Shown piece by piece: positions 45,539-56,550 of a DNA stretch of 64,000 nucleotides. Location of the stretch: positions 744,001 through 808,000 of the forward strand of contig JAEBUN010000020.1 in the NCBI GenBank assembly GCA_023014365.1, written 5' to 3'. The notes below the pieces were generated by a model. The model had not been told where the DNA came from. It saw only the letters and a program-made list of their open reading frames with translations, and ran no database searches. Source of the DNA: Lepiota brunneoincarnata. Its lineage: Eukaryota; Basidiomycota; Agaricomycetes; Agaricales; Agaricaceae. Within the stretch, counting starts at the first letter, position 1. Each line of letters begins with the position of its first letter. The position numbers and the translations under genes were made by a program.

Positions 45539-46199
45539 TGTCATATCCATGCCAACTCAAAGTCTAATCATTTAAACTTCGGCTTCTCGACTCCACGTGT
45601 GTTCCACACAACAACCCTCTGCCCTCCGACTTGGCCACGACCTGCTCCGACCGCAACCCACTGCCCCGATCACGCGACCACCTCCACACGTGCCGCGGTC
45701 ACCTGACCCTTGGTGTCTCATACCCCCATCTCCATTTCCCATCCGTAGTCAAGATATGTTATTAGTCTCCATACCTGTACCTGTTTCCATTCCATTCGTA
45801 ATCCGTTTGTAATCTGTTTGTAACTAGATCGGTCTCCGCTTCGCTCCGCACGTAGTCAGTACGAGTCATAGTTCATAAGGCCAGTAGTATATATACCGTA
45901 GGTACTTGGCTTGTACTCCTCAGTCTGATAATCGAATCGAGCAGCAGACCAGCTCCCTGTTCTCTATCCTCTCCTCTCTTCTGCCTCGCTCTGCTTCGGC
46001 CCCGACTTCCTGAAATACGGACTAGGACAGTAGGAGGGCACAGCACATACGCTGAGGCTGCAAGTCCAACCCCCCGCCCAACGTACTCCACCTCGGTCCC
46101 GAAGTCTACGTACTGACTTCGCCCTGTCCCCCGGTTACCTTATATCAAGGTTACCACCCCGACCCTCCACCTCGGTCCTGACCCGCACTGGCTCTAACA
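45539..46199 (+). repeat. 3' LTR of Gypsy-1B
   Basis: 661 bp, ended by CTCTAACA and the target copy TCATG. It sits two bases upstream of the pogo-A start codon and may now act as its promoter. Confidence 0.95.
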
Positions 46200-46201
46200 T
46201 C

Positions 46202-48912
46202 ATGCCAGAGTGTACCCCATCCCTTTCCACCAACATTCCTGCACTCCCTCAGGAAGACTGCATTCAGCTTGCTATCACAGCTATCAGTGAGGCAGGCAAC
46301 ACAGCTGATGGCAAACCACAGTTGTCTTTGCATAAGGCTGCCAGCATGTACCAAGTGCCTTGTAGCATGCTTGGAGATCGTCTGAAAGGCCTCCCTACAC
46401 GTGCTGAAGCACATGCAGATCAGCGAGCGCTCTTGGCAGCTGAAGAAGAGGTCCTTGTGGAATGGGCAAAGGCGTTGGGCTATCGGGGAGTACCATTGAC
46501 ACATGCCACTCTGACTAAATATGCTTCTGAGATATCTGGAAAGCCCATCGGCAAGTCGTGGCCAAAGAGATTCCTTGCGAGGCACCCAGATCTCAAAGTG
46601 AAGGTGACATTGAGTTTGGAGAAATGCCATGCAACGGCGCTCAATAGGACAGCAGTTGATGGTTTCTATGATATTTTGGAGCAGGTGGTGCACGATTTTC
46701 AGATCAAGCCAGAGAACACGTGGAATATGGATGAGAAAGGTGTCCAGCTTGGCATTGGGGCGAAGGTGGCTGCAATTGTTGATCGTGACCAAGCAACGGT
46801 GTATTCTGTTGAAGATGGCAATTGTGAGCTTGTGACAGTCATTGAAGCAGTTTCGGCTAATGGAGCGGCACTCTTCCCATCGGTCATTTTCCAGGGAGTG
46901 TGACGCAATCCAGAATGGGGACGGCCTGAAAACAATCCAGATGCCACTAGGTATGTAATTGGTCTGCGTTCAATTGAGCAGTATTTGATGTTTTGTCTAG
47001 TGTTTCCGTCTCTCCAAAGGGGTGGACTGACCAGGAGCTTGGCTTGAAATGGCTCGAGCGGGACTTTGAGCCAAATACCAGACCAGAGACATCCCAGGAG
47101 TACTGTCTTCTGATTCTTGATGGACACAATTCCCACTGTACCTATCAGTTTATCAAATTTTCTGCCCAGCACCATATCATTATCATCTGCCTTCCCTCAC
47201 ATACTACACACGCATTGCAGCCTTGTGATGTCAGCGTATTTGGTCCGCTCGCCCGTGCGTGGAAGTCCCAGGTCACACGAGCATCACAGGAAAACATAGC
47301 AATCACGAAGGATAATCTACTGCTTTACTACCACAATGCTCAAAGTCTCGCGCTCAAACCAACAACAATCCAATCAGCATTCAGAAAGATGGGAATCTAC
47401 CCCCTTGATCGCAATGCAATCCCTCTATCCACCTTTGAACCTGCAAAAAACACAACAACTCAAGCTGCGCAACCAATACCAGCTTGGCTTCCATCACTAC
47501 TCACACCAACACCAGATCCATCCCCCGCTGCCTCAGCGGCGATGACACAAGTGCTGGACATGTCACCTCCTGGGAATTCTGATGCCCCTGAACCTGGGAG
47601 CACAGATGACAGCATGCCTGAACCACCACCACCCAACAGTGAACTTGCAGCCACAGACACAGCTGACACTGAACCCAGTCAACCTACACAACAATATCAT
47701 ATCAAAGTACCACGTCCACTTCCATACACGGTATCACGGCGAGCACTCTGGGAAGAGAACAAGATGTTATGAGCAATCATTGCTGAGGTCGGCGAGGTGC
47801 TGGAGCAAGACTATGCCCAAATGAAGTTGATGGACCTTGAAAATGAGAGGTTGCGTCAAAAGGCATTTGCAAAGGGCCAACAGAGGATGGCAAAGCGGAA
47901 GCTCACCTCTGGCCAGGCACGCCACATGACAGCACCTGAGATGATTGATTTGCTCGCCAGACAGACATGGGAATCAGCTATGGCTGATGTATTCAAGGAA
48001 GCCTCAGAGTGGTTCAAGGTTAGGCAAAAGGCAATTGATGACCACCATAAAGCGCTCGCAGCTGAGAGGAAGTTGGCCGATCGGGAGTGGAAGGTAGCAG
48101 AGCAGCAGGCGAAGAAAGCTGAAACCAAAGCTGAGAAGGCCAGGCTACAGGCTGAGCAAATGGCAACACGTGGGCGTGGAAGAGGTAGCCAAATCACTTG
48201 CGCACGTGGCCGTGGTCGAGGTCGAGGTCGTGGGCATGGGCGTGGGCGTGGGCGTGGGCAAGGTGGGGGCCAAGGTGGTGCAGAACTGACCGTGGCGGGA
48301 AGGCATACTGACAGTGATGAGTCTGGATTTCAATTTTCAGACTCTGATTCTGTTCCAACAGATCATGAAGACATACCAAACCCCGATGCACCACCTGAAT
48401 GTCGCCTTCCATGTGAATGCAGAGCCAGAGCACCTCGATTTCTACCAAGCAATAATGAGGAGGAGGACGCCCCACCTCTGGTCAACCATCCACGGCCCAG
48501 ACCTCGACCAATTCATGCACGACAACCACCAGCAGAACAGGAAACCATTTCTGCTGGCGATCTGGGAATCCCATTTCCGAGAGATGCAGGCGGCACCGCT
48601 ACAAGCCCACCACAATCAGATCATCATGAACTCAATACAGGAGAAAAAACCATACCGTTTGACACCACACCACAAGCTCCCGAGAACCCAGCTAATCCAA
48701 CCATACCACACGAGCCAGGACACCCTACGATCAATATAGGGGGTCCAAAAGCGACAGGTGGGGATGGGATTCAGTTTGACCATAACGAGGCAGGTCCTTC
48801 AATGACTTTTCTGGGCAGTGAACCAGGACCCGGGCTAATGGCTAGCGAGGATGTCGCAACTAGCAGGCCACAAGTGAGGCGTAGTAGACGCCTTGCTACA
48901 AAGATAAAATAG
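46202..48912 (+). pseudogene. pogo-A: pogo-family DDE transposase with an RG-rich C-terminal extension
   Basis: ATG 46202 (MPECTPSLSTN) begins a helix-turn-helix region (SLHKAASMYQVPCSMLGDRL) and a CENP-B-like second DNA-binding part (KSWPKRFLARHPDLK). The DDE_1 catalytic core shows NMDEKGVQLG (46726), LDGHNSH (47118) and LQPCDVSVFGPL (about 47217), giving a DD35D spacing. A 50-bp intron (46951-47000) is clear. TGA at 46901 and 47770 interrupt one continuous frame; both fit decay of CGA. After residue 500 comes a Pro/Thr linker, a Lys/Glu-rich helix (AEQQAKKAETKAEKARLQ) and a GRGRG block (48165-48270), then an acidic tail to 48912. If read without the stops it is about 880 residues, long for the family. 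It should cut and paste at TA. Confidence 0.85.
46951..47000 (+). other. Intron of pogo-A
   Basis: GTATGTAATT...TTTTGTCTAG, 50 bp, joins ...PDAT to SVSVSPKGWTDQEL in frame. Confidence 0.85.
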
Positions 48913-49311
48913 CATATAACGTCACTTTTCATGTAGGTTAGACTTACCACTATACATCTGAATGCATCTGAACATCGAAAACTTGGATGTTGTGCTTTGA
49001 GCAAGGTCTGAGCGAAGCTGGGTGCAACGTTGTTTTGTTTCCCACGACTGGCCGAGTTGACAGGTTTGCTCAATTTGGCACCCTCGCCGGGAAAATATTC
49101 ACAGGACCCGCAACACCAACCCTAAAATTACCAAAACATACATCCACCCCTTCCAATCATCCTAGACGACCTCTAGCCAAAGTCTCAAGGCAATTTCCTG
49201 GCTATCTATCCTGTATCCACATCAGGAACCCTTAGGGGGTCGAGTACCCGACCTTTGATAGTAGAACATGTGACCAATATCCAGTTTTCACACTCAGATA
49301 TCCCAAACCCA
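48913..49311. other. 3' flank of pogo-A and intergenic stretch
   Basis: No gene seen. The right end of the pogo-A element should be here but no inverted repeat matching the 37.2-38.3 kb region was found. Confidence 0.45.
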
Positions 49312-50431
49312 ATGCCTACCCCGAAGTCCCATATACGCTCAGCAGCACTGGCTCTGCGAAAGGGGCTCATTTATCATGACAGAGGTATAATTTTGATTAA
49401 CAAACCGCGCGGCATGGTCTGTCAGTTGTCTCACGGAAAATCATCTGCAAAGGTGAGCAGACGACCACACAGAAGTTCATGACTCTCATACTGTGGTGGT
49501 AGTACGAGAATTTTAATATCCTTCTCAAAGGTAGTCACGCGTAGACGCCATGTCCATTTCTGACGATGGTATCAGGTATCCGTGACGAGCTGAACATGTC
49601 CGAGAAGCCGTTTCCCGTGCATCGACTAGACCAAGTGAGCATCCAAACCACTCTCTTGTTCATCTGCTCGACTCGAAACAGGACACAACTGGGGCCCTTT
49701 TCCTTGCGCGCACCCGAGAGTGGGCACACAAGCTCCAACAACAGTTCCTGGAGGGTACTGTTCACAAGACGTACCTCGCGCTGGTCCACGGGGGACAAGA
49801 AAGATTCCCTCGGCGTCACGGTGTCATCAAAGCTTCCCTATCGCAGGAGGACGGCCGTGTTTTTCTGGATCCAGGAGGGAAGGAATGCGTAACGAAGTGG
49901 GAGGTCCTAGGGTTTTCGGTATGTCGGTCTCCACCCACCCTTAGCCTTACATTTGTCTATCTCACTGCTATCCAGCCGAGGGTACCTATCACCCTTCTTC
50001 GGCTCCAACTTCTCACTGGTCATAATCACCAACTGCATATACATTTAGCGAAGTATCTGAAAGGTACTATCAGTCGAATAATTGAGTTCTACATTCATGA
50101 ACACTGTTTTAGCCCCCATCCTCGGTGACAAACTATACGCCAGATACGAAACCACAGGAAACATCACGAATGTCATCAATTACCCCACAAAAGAAATGTT
50201 CCTGCATTCTTCTGAGCTTTCTCTAATAGTGAGAATAAAATGCCACCTGTTCAGCTACCGATACTTACATAGTGTAACCAGCGCTTCAACAAGACAGGTC
50301 CAAATAAACGCTTTACCCAGACCTCCCGCGTCCCTGTGCCTTCAAAATTCCAGGTCCTCTGTCGAGACGCGAAGATACCGTTTGAGGCAAACATTCTAAA
50401 GGGAGAGATGTTCCTCAACGGGGAACAATAG
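49312..50431 (+). CDS. RluA-type RNA pseudouridine synthase, multi-intron
   Basis: ATG 49312 (MPTPKSHIRSAALALRKGL) opens exon 1, which includes HDRGIILINKPRGMVCQLSH. The following exon carries IRDELNMSEKPFPVHRLDQ, and after an intron DTTGALFLARTREWAHKL: HRLD with the catalytic Asp is the RluA active-site motif. Later exons give TVHKTYLALVHGG, TKWEVLGFS, then PRVPITLLRLQLLTGHNHQL and HIHLAKYLK, APILGDKLYARYETT, and a final exon ending FLNGEQ-stop (50429-50431). Five introns of about 45-60 bp begin GT and end AG; the first is longer and its acceptor uncertain. The family isomerises uridine in rRNA or mitochondrial RNA. In the usual TGR-x-HQ-[IL]R-x-H motif both arginines are His here, each one CG-to-CA change away, so activity is doubtful. 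No frameshift seen. Confidence 0.8.
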
Positions 50432-50487
50432 ACTTTGTACAAATGGCGTTTTCGAGTAAAGCTTTCTTCTCAATCTAAATCGGACAC

Positions 50488-50989
50488 TTGAATAACCATA
50501 ACACCAGCCGGTTTCCCAAGGCAAAGATCATCGTTGGGCATCTTGGTGAACGCATTCCGTCTGATTTGGTCCGCATTGACGAGCGTGAGCCATTGTATTC
50601 GGCTTCGTCACTTGTCTTCCTAGCTCACATGTGGACTATAGAACTTATGCGCCAATTAGATCTTGGTATGCCAATGAAGCGCAATGTAAGCTCATACTGG
50701 CGAACCAATATCTGGGAAACAACCTCTGGAAACTTTGCCACCCCCCCTGTTGAAGTTCCACATGGAAACCATTGGGTTGGATCGCATCATGTACTCTGTT
50801 GACTACCCTTTCGTGAGTGCCATTTCTGATTGTATGGTTCTGGTGCATTGACGGAGCATGTTGTCTAGGTGGCGATACCTGAAGGAGAAGCATGGGTCAA
50901 GGCGTTGGATCGTGTCTTTATAGAGAGGGAGCTTGATAGTCTCAAACGCGATGTTGCGATTAGAGTCCTTGGTCTTGACAAAGACTAGG
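50488..50989 (+). pseudogene. Amidohydrolase decarboxylase (2,3-dihydroxybenzoate/gamma-resorcylate type), 3' part, copy 1
   Basis: The frame encodes FPKAKIIVGHLGERIPSDL, SSYWRTNIWETTSGNFATP and, after a frameshift in a run of seven C (about 50743), LLKFHMETIGLDRIMYSVDY. An intron starting GTGAGTGCC (about 50812-50869) leads to VAIPEGEAWVKALDRVF and the end LGLDKD-stop. These are the metal-binding C-terminal half of ACMSD-family amidohydrolases (HLGE, DYPF). The N-terminal half with the first metal ligands is missing. Two further copies of its terminal exons lie at 54218-54570. Confidence 0.8.
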
Positions 50990-51130
50990 CACGCCTACAG
51001 GCGAGAGGAAAGAAATAAAGATAAAGATAATAAAGATCACATGAGTGACGGAAGATAGCCGATTCGCTACAGGCCATTTGAGCACGCGTTACCAGATATG
51101 TCACAGGTCAGCCATTCGCGCTAAACCACC

Positions 51131-54040
51131 ATGACGGACACACAGATGGAATCCGATACGCTTCCCTCGCCCCTACGCACCGGGATGGATGAACCGATGG
51201 ACACCGACACGCCATCTTCCTCTGGGCCACTGAATCTAGGAGGCGTTGATCTGTCTGGGTTTAACAAGAAGATGAAAGAGCACTCGGATCGACTTCGTTG
51301 GCGAGATCATTTTGGATTGGCTGGGGATGACGCGGAAATGTTTCGTTTCCAACTTCCGCAAGTTTTGCAACACCTCACAACGGAATTGGCGCACACGGAC
51401 TTGAAGGACGCCGTCATCAAAACCATGTCCGCCGCCGATGCCGCGAACACAGCAACCAAACTTGACAATGAAGAGTTGGAACAGTGGAAGATTGGATTGT
51501 GGGATGGTATAGAGAAGAATGATTGGCGCAAGCTAATTCAGCGTCGTATGTGCATCTCGAGCCATTCGCTCTGCTGCAAGACAATAAAATACCGCGCAGC
51601 TTCGCTTCACGTAGCATCCCCTAGTGAGGAATCTATCGAATCCATCATCAACGTCGAGGACCAAGAAACAGGTATGTCGTCGGGAACCAGGTTCAAATAC
51701 TTACCGACATTTACTTTACCACACAGCCACTCAGAGGTCTTGGGAACACGAGTTTCGGGGCGACGCTGCAGAAGGCCTATGGCAGCACATTCTGAAACAC
51801 CACCGACCTGACGACACAGACATTTACGCCCAGTATGCTGCCATTGTCCAGTCTTCGGGTATGGGAAAGTCAAGAACTGTGGATGAACTAGCCAAGAAGT
51901 GTTTCGTATTGCCCTTAAATCTTCGGCAGGAGGGGTCCAGTGGTATGTTAGTTTCGGCTTGGGCATTTGTGGTACTTGATCATACTTTCATCCTTCTTTC
52001 AGGGTATCCCCCTCCGGATCGCCATGTTCGAGATTATCTCATTCCTGCCAGTTCAAGGACAGCTACCTTCAATCGTGCCAGTGCTTTCCTTGAGGCCCTA
52101 TTCAAACATGCAGCTGATTATATCCATCTTGACAAATCATCCAATTATGTTGGATTTGCGCGAACATTCAGAGAGCGCATGACTGAGGGTCAGACGATGG
52201 CAAGTCATAACAAATTTCGGAGAGAGTTCTACAGTCAAGTCATCGGCAAGGCAGAGGCGCTATTACAGGAAAAGGTATGTGATTACCCAGTACACCATTA
52301 TAGCTCACAAATGTTTTAGCTAGTTGCAGAATAGGACCACAGGCAATCACGATTCCCCCCTTTATTCTGCGTTCAAGGCACTTGACGATCTGCTCCAGGA
52401 CCAGTGGCTGCAGGAACAGAAGACGGTGAAACCCCAAGAGAGCCCCCGGCTTGTTGTCCTAGCGTTTGATGAAGCACATACATTGACCGAGCGGCAACCG
52501 ACTTCCACCGGGGATGATTGGTCCATATTCAACGAACTTCGCCGTGTGCTACGAGCGCTAAATGGCCTTCCTTTGTTCTCGCTCTTCTTGTCAACAACTG
52601 GCAAAGTTTCTCAGTTTGCCTCTGCTGCTGGAGAGGACCTTTCGATGAGAGTTGTCAAGGGTGACTTGCGCATCATTGAACCCTTACACGGATCTTGGTT
52701 TCGACCATCTCGCACATAAGATCAGTTTGGATGGCTCATGGACCCTGGAGCGGCTGACTGAGGATGATCAGATCTGTAGTCTAGGCCGCCCCTTGTGAGC
52801 ATCTGGATTATGCGCCAATCTTTGTAGTTATTCATGAGATGATGATAGATTTGCAACCCGGAACCAATATGGCACAGGCACTATCAAACTCGATATCATT
52901 CGGTTCGCTGCTGCAAAACTCCTCAACGCAGCCCGGCACCCATCGGAACTCTCCGCTGATCAACATCTGGCATGCCTATCCCAACGAATTCCTATTGAAT
53001 TCAACTCGACCAATTATATGTCTCAGAAGAACGAGAGGAAGCAGGTGGAAGGACACATGCGAGTCTGCCTCAAAATCGACTCCGCCTTCGAGACCATGGT
53101 AACGACGTCCTCGTCTGAACCGATCCTCTCAGAGGCTGCCTATTACGTCATGCAAGGCCCCTCTTTCGCAGCACCACAGGCACTGAAGCAGGTGATGCAA
53201 GGATTTTCAATATCGAAGGGTGACCGTGGCGAATTCCTGGTCCTCTTGTTGTTGATTCTTGCCCGTGATGCAGCTGTTGGTCCCGCTGACCCAAACGCGC
53301 GGCCAGAGACAGGAAAGCGCTGGATTGGGATGGCAGATTTCTTATATGGCCATGTCTTCCGCAAGCACATCATTCCTTCAGGCTTTATAGATCAACACAC
53401 GATCGATGCTCTAAATGGGCTTTCCAAGGACTTCGGTGACGCACATATCTACTTCACTCACTTCGCAAAGGTTCACGAGTACAAGGCCATTGATATCACC
53501 TCGCTGTTGTTGCTCAAAGGCCGAGGGGCAGCAGTGTTATGTGCAAATAGCCAAGCGGGAGTTGATGCTATTAACGTGTTTTTGGTGAAGGGTACGCAGT
53601 TGGTTAGGGATAATGCAGGACTTATTCTCCACCAAGTCAAGAATGACTCGCGCTATTCAGCAACTCCTAAACAGAAGCTGTTCGATGATATGGACCCTTA
53701 TGGCCTCGAGATCCTCGAAGAGAATGCCCCTGCCGTTCCCTTGGTCAAGATTGTGTTTGCCCTAGCCGCAACGAAGCCCTGCCTGAAGGTTGTGCGCCAC
53801 GACTCACTCGAAAACTACAATGCCGTCGTCTACGAGATTTGGTGTGCAGGCCTTTCTAAAGATATCCTAGGTCCAATCGAGCAAACGAATGTGGGTGTTT
53901 GGGATGCACTGCTTCAAGCTTCGTTCGGTTGGAAAGAATTATACAAGACCCCTTCGGTAGTAACAAGTAACCTACGAAGAACTGCAACTCCAGGTGCAGC
54001 ACGAGATGCCGCCCACTATTCTAGCTGGGCAGAGCGGTAG
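51131..54040 (+). pseudogene. P-loop NTPase resembling Crinkler (CRN)/CR-type effector proteins, frameshifted
   Basis: ATG 51131. Exons by splice consensus: 51131-51545, 51600-51671, 51726-51942, 52003-52274 and 52324 onward, with introns of about 50-60 bp. Exon 3 carries a Walker A, AAIVQSSGMGKSRTVDEL (about 51838); exon 5 carries a Walker B, LVVLAFDEAHTL (about 52450). An extra T near 52685 shifts the frame after RIIEP; the downstream sense YTDLGFDHLAHKISLDG continues in the new frame, and the C-terminal part (NERKQVEGHMRVCLKIDS to the TAG at 54038) is open. Two stops at 52797-52850 may be an intron. The NTPase start VQSSGMGKSR and DEAH are, from memory, typical of fungal CR-type proteins with a C-terminal nuclease-like domain. 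Some relatives are secreted or nuclear toxins or effectors; this one has no signal peptide. The family name is an inference. Confidence 0.65.
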
Positions 54041-54217
54041 TTTACTTCAGGAGGAAGAACCAACCAGAAAGTAGGCACCTCTTCTTGCTAGGCCCTACTT
54101 GTAAGATCCTTTTTGTTGTTTGTGTCCTTCGATAGTGTTTTGTCATCTTTGGATTGTGCTTTGCTGCGCTAGGAATAAATTCACTTTTCTCACATGACTC
54201 AAGTCCCTCGTTCCTAG

Positions 54218-54337
54218 GTTTCGATGTCTGAGGGTGAGGCATGGGTTAAAATGTTGGGCAATGTCCTTTCAAAGAGGGAGCTCGAAAGCCTCAAACGTGG
54301 TGTTGCAATTGGGATGCTTGGTCCGGACAGGGACTAG
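54218..54337 (+). pseudogene. Amidohydrolase last exon, copy 2
   Basis: After an intron acceptor TTCCTAG the frame reads VSMSEGEAWVKMLGNVLSKR and ends LGPDRD-stop (54335-54337), matching EGEAWVKALDRVF and LGLDKD-stop of copy 1. Confidence 0.8.
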
Positions 54338-54362
54338 CATATGCCCAAGGTTGTACCCTTGC

Positions 54363-54570
54363 ATCATGTACTCTGTTGATTATCCCTTCGTGAGTGCAAC
54401 AAGTCTTGGCAAGGTGGTCCTAGTTGAAAGGGGGCATCGATGTCGGAGGCAATCCCCATCACTGAAGGGGAGGCATGGGTTAGGACACTGGGGCGTGGTC
54501 CTTACGAAGAGGGAGCCCTACTGCTTTAAGCGTGGAGTTGCAATTAAAGTTCTTGGTCAGAACAAGGACT
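54363..54570 (+). pseudogene. Amidohydrolase last two exons, copy 3, degraded
   Basis: IMYSVDYPF followed by the intron start GTGAGTGC, then EGEAWVRTLGRG and, shifted, remnants of the LKRGVAIKVLGQNKD end. It lies 25 bp after copy 2, so the amidohydrolase locus was once a tandem array. Confidence 0.75.
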
Positions 54571-54739
54571 GCAGACCGCTTTGGACGTGGCGTTATTTCT
54601 GCTTCCCCGAACGAAGGATGAACACAGGTGTATTGCAAACATGCAGATCCACGATGCAAATACATATGCAGGAACATAGATCCCTCTACCCGACTATGGA
54701 CATTGTTTTGAGAATACCGGGTCGAGTGCATTGAATATG

Positions 54740-56300
54740 TCAAAGATCCTCGGGCTTGTTAAGAGGTCGCCCTTGTTGCAAGAAGTGTAAGACCCCTTGG
54801 TTGATCAGCGCATTGTCTAGGTACTCGCCTTCCATTCCCCCTTCAATCATCAGGACTTGGCCGGTGATATGACCAGAAACTTTGGCAGATGACAAGATCA
54901 CAACCTGGGTTGCAACATCGTATGGCATTGCGACTTTCTTGAGTGGTGTGCTGATAGAGGGACATCTCAGCACTACTTCTGAGGATGATGTCGACGATGA
55001 ATCCAGTGACGTACGTAGCGAGGGCTTGATATACGATCGCAGGATTCTTCAAGGCGCTCTCAGCCATGGGCTACAAGTCGACCTTGAGCACTTCGCCCGA
55101 TATTACTTGATCATTGGGTCCTCACCGTCATGACCCATCCGGGCCCAATGGAATTCACCCTCCCTTTCGGTGCTATCTTCACAATCTCGTTTTTTAAATA
55201 CAGCGCCAAGCCGTACATCATGTTGAACTGAGTAGAGTCAATAGTATCAGTGACACACTGATCACTAGTCACTAGCTCGAGTTGATCAACAATCACTGAT
55301 GTATTCACACGTTGTTAATAATAGTGTGATTTGATAAGCCCACTGATTTGGTCAAGTGTAAAGGTTCTTCGTATGTAACTCCCCTTCACATAATAGGATT
55401 TGGCTAGTCTAAGGTCCCATCCTGTCAAAATGGACACGAGGCGTGAAACTCGGTGTCCACTAATTGACATCCCCAAGGGATGGGTGTACATAACAACTAA
55501 TTACTTATATATCATAATTCGTTACTAACTAATAAGTGATCTGTCACTTTATTTAACACATCATCGCTAAATGAACCAACAGACGGGTCAGCCCTCATAG
55601 ATCCTGAAAGAATAGGAGCTCCGAACCACTCTTGGATGCAGCATAGTCTGCATGTCCTGCTTCGCCTGAGCCCGGAAAAAAGTAAGCCCAAACTCCGGCA
55701 CCAGATCAAAGCAATTCAACGCACCGTATTTCCCAGCAGTACTTCCGATCATAATAATAACAGCCTTCTCCTTGACTTCCGCAGGTGCCCTCTCCAGACG
55801 CTTGAGATACTCCTTGGAAACGATAAACGACGAGGTAAGGTTTGTGTCGATGGTGAGTTTCCATCGTTCAAGAGAAAGTTTCCACAGTGGCTCCAGGGTA
55901 GAGGGCCAGATCCCATGACTGAGGATAAGGACTTGAATTTCTCCAAAAGACGTTGCGGAGGCTTTTGAGAAAAGATTCTCTACCGCAGCTTCTTCAGTGA
56001 GGTTCGCTTGTATGGCCTGTATATGGTCTGGACCGAATTGAGTAAGGAGGAGTTGCAAAGGTGTCTTGTTTGCGTTGTATTGCGTCGTTACTCTGGCCCC
56101 TTGTTCTAAGTGTTGGCTTGGGATATCAAGCTTTTCTTTCTCGATGGATATGACAATATACCTGCAAACAAACGAGAGATTTCAGACCGATTCCACCACT
56201 TGCCCCTCCGATGAAGTTTGAGTACAGTATAAGCTTTGCTTCATTGCTACAAGTACTGACCGGTGACCAGAATGTGCACATCATTCAAGCCTAGGTCCAT
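54740..56300 (-). CDS. Short-chain dehydrogenase/reductase (SDR), multi-intron
   Basis: ATG at 56300 begins MDLGLNDVHILVTG; across an intron the cofactor motif reads TGASGGIGLK. Then GARVTTQYNANKTPLQ, SHGIWPS (normally NHG), NLTSSFIVSKEYLK, the active-site serine in IMIGSTAGKYG and, after an intron of about 55 bp, the catalytic YAASK in HADYAASK. The next exon is MMYGLALYLKNEIVKIAPKG, then MAESALKNPAIVYQALAT, TPLKKVAMPYDVATQVV and the SDR end SGHITGQVLMIEGGMEGEYL; stop at 54740. The intron between YAASK and MMYG is about 375 bp, against about 50 bp elsewhere, and holds a MITE-like insertion; its donor site is unclear, so splicing may be broken. Substrate unknown. Confidence 0.75.
55250..55560. 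mobile_element. MITE-like insertion in an SDR intron
   Basis: Imperfect inverted ends: AGTGACACACTGATCACT at 55251 and the complement of AGTGACAGATCACTT at about 55541-55556. In between, 55423-55491 is a 70-bp block repeated at 62995-63062. No coding. Confidence 0.5.
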
Positions 56301-56484
56301 TGCAAAAGAGGGAAGAGTAAGTAAGCATTGATTCCGTTCCAGGGTGGATCTCAGTCCTTAGGATAATCGATAAGACTAGTTTGGTCGAGCGTTCTCGCAC
56401 TCGGAGCGGTTGGCATGGTGGACACCGATAGCGATGATATGCCGGGCAGATATGTCTGTGTTACAGAGCTATATGATATATCCT

Positions 56485-56510
56485 GATGACCGGAAGACTG
56501 TCCGGTCATC
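56485..56510. repeat. Perfect 10-bp inverted repeat near the SDR start
   Basis: GATGACCGGA, six-base spacer, TCCGGTCATC. It lies about 190 bp upstream of the SDR start and 40 bp from the Helitron end; it may be an operator or a hairpin. Confidence 0.6.
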
Positions 56511-56550
56511 CAGATGTGTTGCTTGCACGAGAATTATGGCTTCATTGATA

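Larger units (their letters stand above)
38336..46199 (+). mobile_element. Gypsy-1B: longer, decayed copy of the Gypsy-1 retrotransposon
   Basis: 7864 bp with LTRs 38336-38997 and 45539-46199 and the target TCATG duplicated at 38331-38335 and 46200-46204. It matches Gypsy-1A throughout gag-pol but carries about 1.06 kb more between pol and the 3' LTR, where an antisense gene lies. LTRs differ at many more sites than in 1A, so it is older. Many CGA codons are TGA, and one-base insertions lie at CpG sites. Confidence 0.96.

Noticed and set aside
48314..48739. Alternative frame overlapping the pogo-A tail
   Set aside because: The GRG/acidic tail in the main frame continues the transposase; this frame lacks a start context and any motif.
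54234..54734. 166-codon plus-strand frame
   Set aside because: It crosses two amidohydrolase exon remnants and an intron in mixed frames; the exon-level match explains it better.
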